A stretch of DNA of 8,168 nucleotides, from assembly GCA_905233295.1 (NCBI GenBank), contig CAJODX010000040.1, positions 1 to 8,168 on the forward strand. Reading direction: 5' to 3'. Below, piece after piece: positions 6,000 through 8,168 of this stretch. The notes under the pieces were generated by a model, which worked only from the letters and a program-made list of their open reading frames with translations, was not told where the DNA came from and did not search any database. The DNA comes from an uncultured Synergistales bacterium. Lineage in GTDB: Bacteria; Synergistota; Synergistia; Synergistales; Aminobacteriaceae. Made by a program: the position numbers and the translations under genes. Each line of letters opens with the position of its first letter. The first letter of the stretch is position 1.

Positions 6000-7315
6000 T
6001 TAAAGTTGTAAAATTCGGCGGAAGTTCTCTCGCGGATGCAAAACAGTTTCAAAAGGTCAGAAACATCATTGAGAGCGACGACTCAAGAGTTTATGCCGTG
6101 CCTTCAGCTCCGGGCAAACGTTATGATGCCGACATAAAAATTACGGATCTTTTATACGAATGTTACGAGCTTGCTTCAACGGGGAAAAATTTTTATGAGC
6201 CTTTCCTTGCTGTCAAAGACCGCTACAACGAAATAATTCTGGGTTTGGGATTAAATTTTTCATTAAAAGATTCGTTCGATGAAATTGAAAATAAACTTTT
6301 AAGTTCGCCCGAAAAAGATTACACGGCTTCACGCGGCGAATATCTCAACGGTCTTGTAATGTCGAACTATCTCGGCTGGGATTTCATTGACGCTGCTGAC
6401 GTTATCTTTTTTGATGAAAACGGGAATTTTGATTCAGCAAAGACAAACGCGGTTTTATCTTCAGAGCTTGAAAAACATGAACATGCTGTTATCCCCGGAT
6501 TTTACGGAACAGATTTTGATGGAAAGATAAAAACTTTTTCACGCGGCGGCTCTGACATAACAGGCTCAATCGTTGCGGCGGCGTGCCGTGCTGTCGTATA
6601 TGAAAACTGGACGGACGTTTCCGGACTTCTGACAGCTGATCCTCATATCGTTTCAAATCCTGCTGTAATGCGAAACATAACTTACAGAGAACTCCGCGAA
6701 CTTGCCTACATGGGCGCGAGCGTCATTCACGAGGACGCGATTTTCCCCGTCAAAAAAGCCGGAATCCCCATCAATATCCGCAACACAAACAAGCCTGAAG
6801 ACCCCGGCACATGGATAGTCGAGAATACAGCAAGGCGTTCAAAATATACGATAACGGGCATTGCGGGAAGAAAAAATTTCTGTTCTATTGTAATCGCAAA
6901 AGATTTGATGCATTCACAGCCGGATTTTTACAGAAAAGTCGTTCAGTGTTTTGAAGAAAAAAATATTCCGCTTGAGCATTTGCTGTCAGGCATTGACACG
7001 ATGACGGTAATAGTTCACGAGAGCAAATTCATTGACAATGAACAGGAAATTTTGAGCAGAATTTCAAAACTTGCGCAGCCTGAGTCTCTTGAAGTTGAGT
7101 CCGGAATTTCATTAATCGCTGTTGTTGGACGCAGTATGAAATCACAGACAGGCACAGCCTCAAAAATTTTCAGTGCGTTGGCAGACGCGAGAATAAATAT
7201 CCGAATGATAGATCAGGGAGCTTCGGAGTTAAATATCATTGTCGGAGTTCTGAACGAAGATTTTGAACGTGCGATAAGATCGATTTATCACATTTTTGTT
7301 GACGTTGAAAAATGA
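5996..7315 (+). CDS. lysC: Aspartate kinase, monofunctional, with C-terminal ACT domains
   Basis: Phosphorylates aspartate to aspartyl-4-phosphate, the committed step feeding Asd and Hom encoded just upstream. The product is 439 residues. The N-terminal amino-acid-kinase domain has KFGGSS (6-11), SAPGKR (37-42), RGEYLNG (113-119), SRGGSD (182-187) and WTDVSGLLTADP (205-216). Two ACT-type segments follow: about 285-360 and about 366-434, the second beginning near VESGISLIAVVGRS. The APGKR-containing N-terminus resembles the B. subtilis YclM (ThrD) group more than the alpha/beta LysC with an internal beta start, so the symbol lysC is a convenience; which amino acid inhibits it cannot be read here. 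The ATG overlaps the hom stop, with AGGA 10 bases upstream (5982-5985). Since Hom lacks an ACT domain, this is the obvious feedback-controlled step of the operon. Confidence 0.95.
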   Translation: MIKVVKFGGSSLADAKQFQKVRNIIESDDSRVYAVPSAPGKRYDADIKITDLLYECYELASTGKNFYEPFLAVKDRYNEIILGLGLNFSLKDSFDEIENKLLSSPEKDYTASRGEYLNGLVMSNYLGWDFIDAADVIFFDENGNFDSAKTNAVLSSELEKHEHAVIPGFYGTDFDGKIKTFSRGGSDITGSIVAAACRAVVYENWTDVSGLLTADPHIVSNPAVMRNITYRELRELAYMGASVIHEDAIFPVKKAGIPINIRNTNKPEDPGTWIVENTARRSKYTITGIAGRKNFCSIVIAKDLMHSQPDFYRKVVQCFEEKNIPLEHLLSGIDTMTVIVHESKFIDNEQEILSRISKLAQPESLEVESGISLIAVVGRSMKSQTGTASKIFSALADARINIRMIDQGASELNIIVGVLNEDFERAIRSIYHIFVDVEK

Positions 7316-7318
7316 AAA

Positions 7319-7356
7319 GTGAACTACTTCAGTCTTTAACGGGCGGAGTAGTTCAC
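7319..7356 (+). repeat. Perfect 10-bp inverted repeat after the aspartate kinase gene
   Basis: GTGAACTACT (7319-7328) and AGTAGTTCAC (7347-7356) are exact reverse complements, extendable inward by a T-G and a C-G pair, and begin 4 bases after the kinase stop codon. No T-run follows the right arm directly, so alone it is not a standard intrinsic terminator. It interlocks with a second inverted repeat at 7339-7369. Confidence 0.8.
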
Positions 7357-7373
7357 CAGCACCGTCCGTTTTC
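7339..7373 (+). terminator. Candidate terminator hairpin of the asd-hom-lysC operon
   Basis: ACGGGCGG (7339-7346) pairs with CCGTCCGT (7362-7369) over 8 positions with one G-U pair. The loop is 15 bases, and the second arm runs into a short T-run (7369-7372) followed by C. The GC-rich stem suits an intrinsic terminator but the T-run is short. Its loop contains the right arm of the preceding inverted repeat and its left arm lies in that repeat's loop, so the two stems either compete or co-form as a pseudoknot. Confidence 0.45.
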
Positions 7374-7395
7374 TGTATGCCGATTTACGATATGC

Positions 7396-7424
7396 TTGAA
7401 AAATTTTTTTAAGATTGTTAAAAT
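7396..7424 (+). promoter_or_regulatory. Inferred sigma70-type promoter of the penicillin-binding protein gene
   Basis: TTGAAA (7396-7401, 5 of 6 to the -35 consensus), a 17-base spacer, a TGn extension (7416-7418) and TAAAAT (7419-7424, 5 of 6 to the -10 consensus). This is the best-formed promoter in the window. Transcription would begin near 7431, about 27 bases before the ATG. It implies that the penicillin-binding protein gene is transcribed apart from the aspartate operon upstream. Confidence 0.65.
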
Positions 7425-7457
7425 TTTCACTACATTGAAAGGGCAAAAAAATTTTTT

Positions 7458-8168
7458 ATGAATGACAGAAATGACTTCAGCCGCTCTTCCAACGGCAATA
7501 ATAATAGAAGAAATTTCAGAATGAATCCTGATGAGATTCTTTTGATGCAAAAACAAACCCAATACAGACATCAGAATCATACTCAGCCTCAGCCGCCGCG
7601 TGTTCAAAAAAAACGAAAGAAAAAAAGTTTTTCAATATTAAAAATTATATTCGCTACGATTTTTATCGTTATTATGCTTGCGACAGGGGCTTTGAGCGCG
7701 GGGGTTGCGTGGTATGTCGTGAAACTCTCCGAAGATTTGCCGAGTATGGTCGAGCTTGCAAATCCCAAAAACAGTCTTCCTTCGATTCTTTATGACAGAA
7801 ACGGCGAAGTCATTGCGAGACTCTTTATAGAAAACAGAACTCCGCTTGAGCTTCATCAGATTTCACCGGAGTTAATCCGTGCTGTCCTTGCGGCTGAAGA
7901 TTCAGCTTTCTATCAGCACGGCGGAATCAGAATCGGCTCTATCATGCGCGCTTTATGGACAGACGTTGTTGAAGGCGGCAAAGTTCAGGGCGCAAGTACG
8001 ATAACTCAGCAGCTTGCGAGAAATTTATTTTTGTCCCACGAAAAGAGCATCACGAGAAAAGCAAAAGAAATTATCATCGCGATGAGGCTCGAAAAACTTT
8101 TCCCGAAAGATAAAATTCTTGAGCTTTATTTCAACACGATAAATTTCGGACACGGTGCATGGGGCGCA
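7458..8168 (+). CDS. Class A penicillin-binding protein (PBP1A type), 3' end cut by window edge
   Basis: Bifunctional peptidoglycan glycosyltransferase/transpeptidase anchored in the inner membrane; 237 codons are visible. A 56-residue cytoplasmic tail rich in Asn, Gln and Arg ends in the basic run KKRKKK. One membrane segment follows (about 58-88). Then comes the glycosyltransferase (GT51) domain: catalytic Glu147 in the EDSAFYQHGG motif (147-156), QGASTITQQLARN (177-189), RKAKEIIIAMRLEK (200-213) and the ELYFNTINFGHGAWGA motif reaching the edge (222-237). The transpeptidase domain should lie beyond the window; a monofunctional glycosyltransferase is possible, but the YDRNGEVIARL segment (112-122) before the catalytic motif is typical of class A proteins. 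The start at 7458 is preceded by AAAGGG (7438-7443), 14 bases away across an A7T6 run, a long spacing; the next in-frame ATG is codon 22, with a poorer site. Confidence 0.94.
   Translation, partial: MNDRNDFSRSSNGNNNRRNFRMNPDEILLMQKQTQYRHQNHTQPQPPRVQKKRKKKSFSILKIIFATIFIVIMLATGALSAGVAWYVVKLSEDLPSMVELANPKNSLPSILYDRNGEVIARLFIENRTPLELHQISPELIRAVLAAEDSAFYQHGGIRIGSIMRALWTDVVEGGKVQGASTITQQLARNLFLSHEKSITRKAKEIIIAMRLEKLFPKDKILELYFNTINFGHGAWGA

Noticed and set aside
7353..7856. Minus-strand open frames opposite the penicillin-binding protein gene and the preceding intergenic region
   Set aside because: The plus-strand frame matches the GT51 motifs throughout. The antisense frames have no recognisable domain and one runs through the promoter and hairpin region.

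Overview
The window holds eight protein-coding genes of a bacterial chromosome. Six are complete and one is cut at each edge. The DNA is moderately AT-rich and coding is dense. The longest non-coding stretches are 176 bases (3711-3886) and 142 bases (7316-7457), so no gap exceeds 300 bases. I see no tRNA, rRNA, CRISPR array or intact mobile element. The gene content (class A penicillin-binding protein, ClpXP, trigger factor, EngB) is bacterial. The clustering of tig, clp genes and engB is common in Firmicutes and several related or deep-branching phyla. My best guess from protein flavour is Synergistota or a clostridia-like lineage, at low confidence; a database search would settle it.

Left half, minus strand: tig (trigger factor), clpP, clpX and engB (partial), read from about 3800 down to 1. 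Junctions are 4 bases (tig/clpP), 3 bases (clpP/clpX) and a 4-base ATGA overlap (clpX/engB), so this is almost certainly one operon. It joins nascent-chain folding, the ClpXP protease and a ribosome-assembly GTPase.

Right half, plus strand: asd, hom and an aspartate kinase (3887-7315). They have 1-base and ATGA junctions and form an operon for three consecutive steps from aspartate to homoserine. Then come an intergenic region with two interlocking inverted repeats, a well-formed promoter, and the first 237 codons of a class A (PBP1A-type) penicillin-binding protein running off the right edge.

The two operons diverge from 3711-3886. I can read a plausible extended -10 promoter in each direction there, on either side of a shared A9T8 tract. 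The tig leader also holds a hairpin whose loop carries a tandem heptad. The inferred asd leader is only about 24 bases, which leaves no room for a lysine riboswitch or T-box. Allosteric control of the aspartate pathway would sit mainly on the ACT domains of the kinase, because this homoserine dehydrogenase has no ACT tail.

I do not see an evidently new multi-gene system. The items most worth a second look are the pseudoknot-like double inverted repeat after the kinase gene, the divergent regulatory region, the archaeal/fungal-type Asd, the ACT-less Hom and the degenerate FKBP domain of trigger factor.
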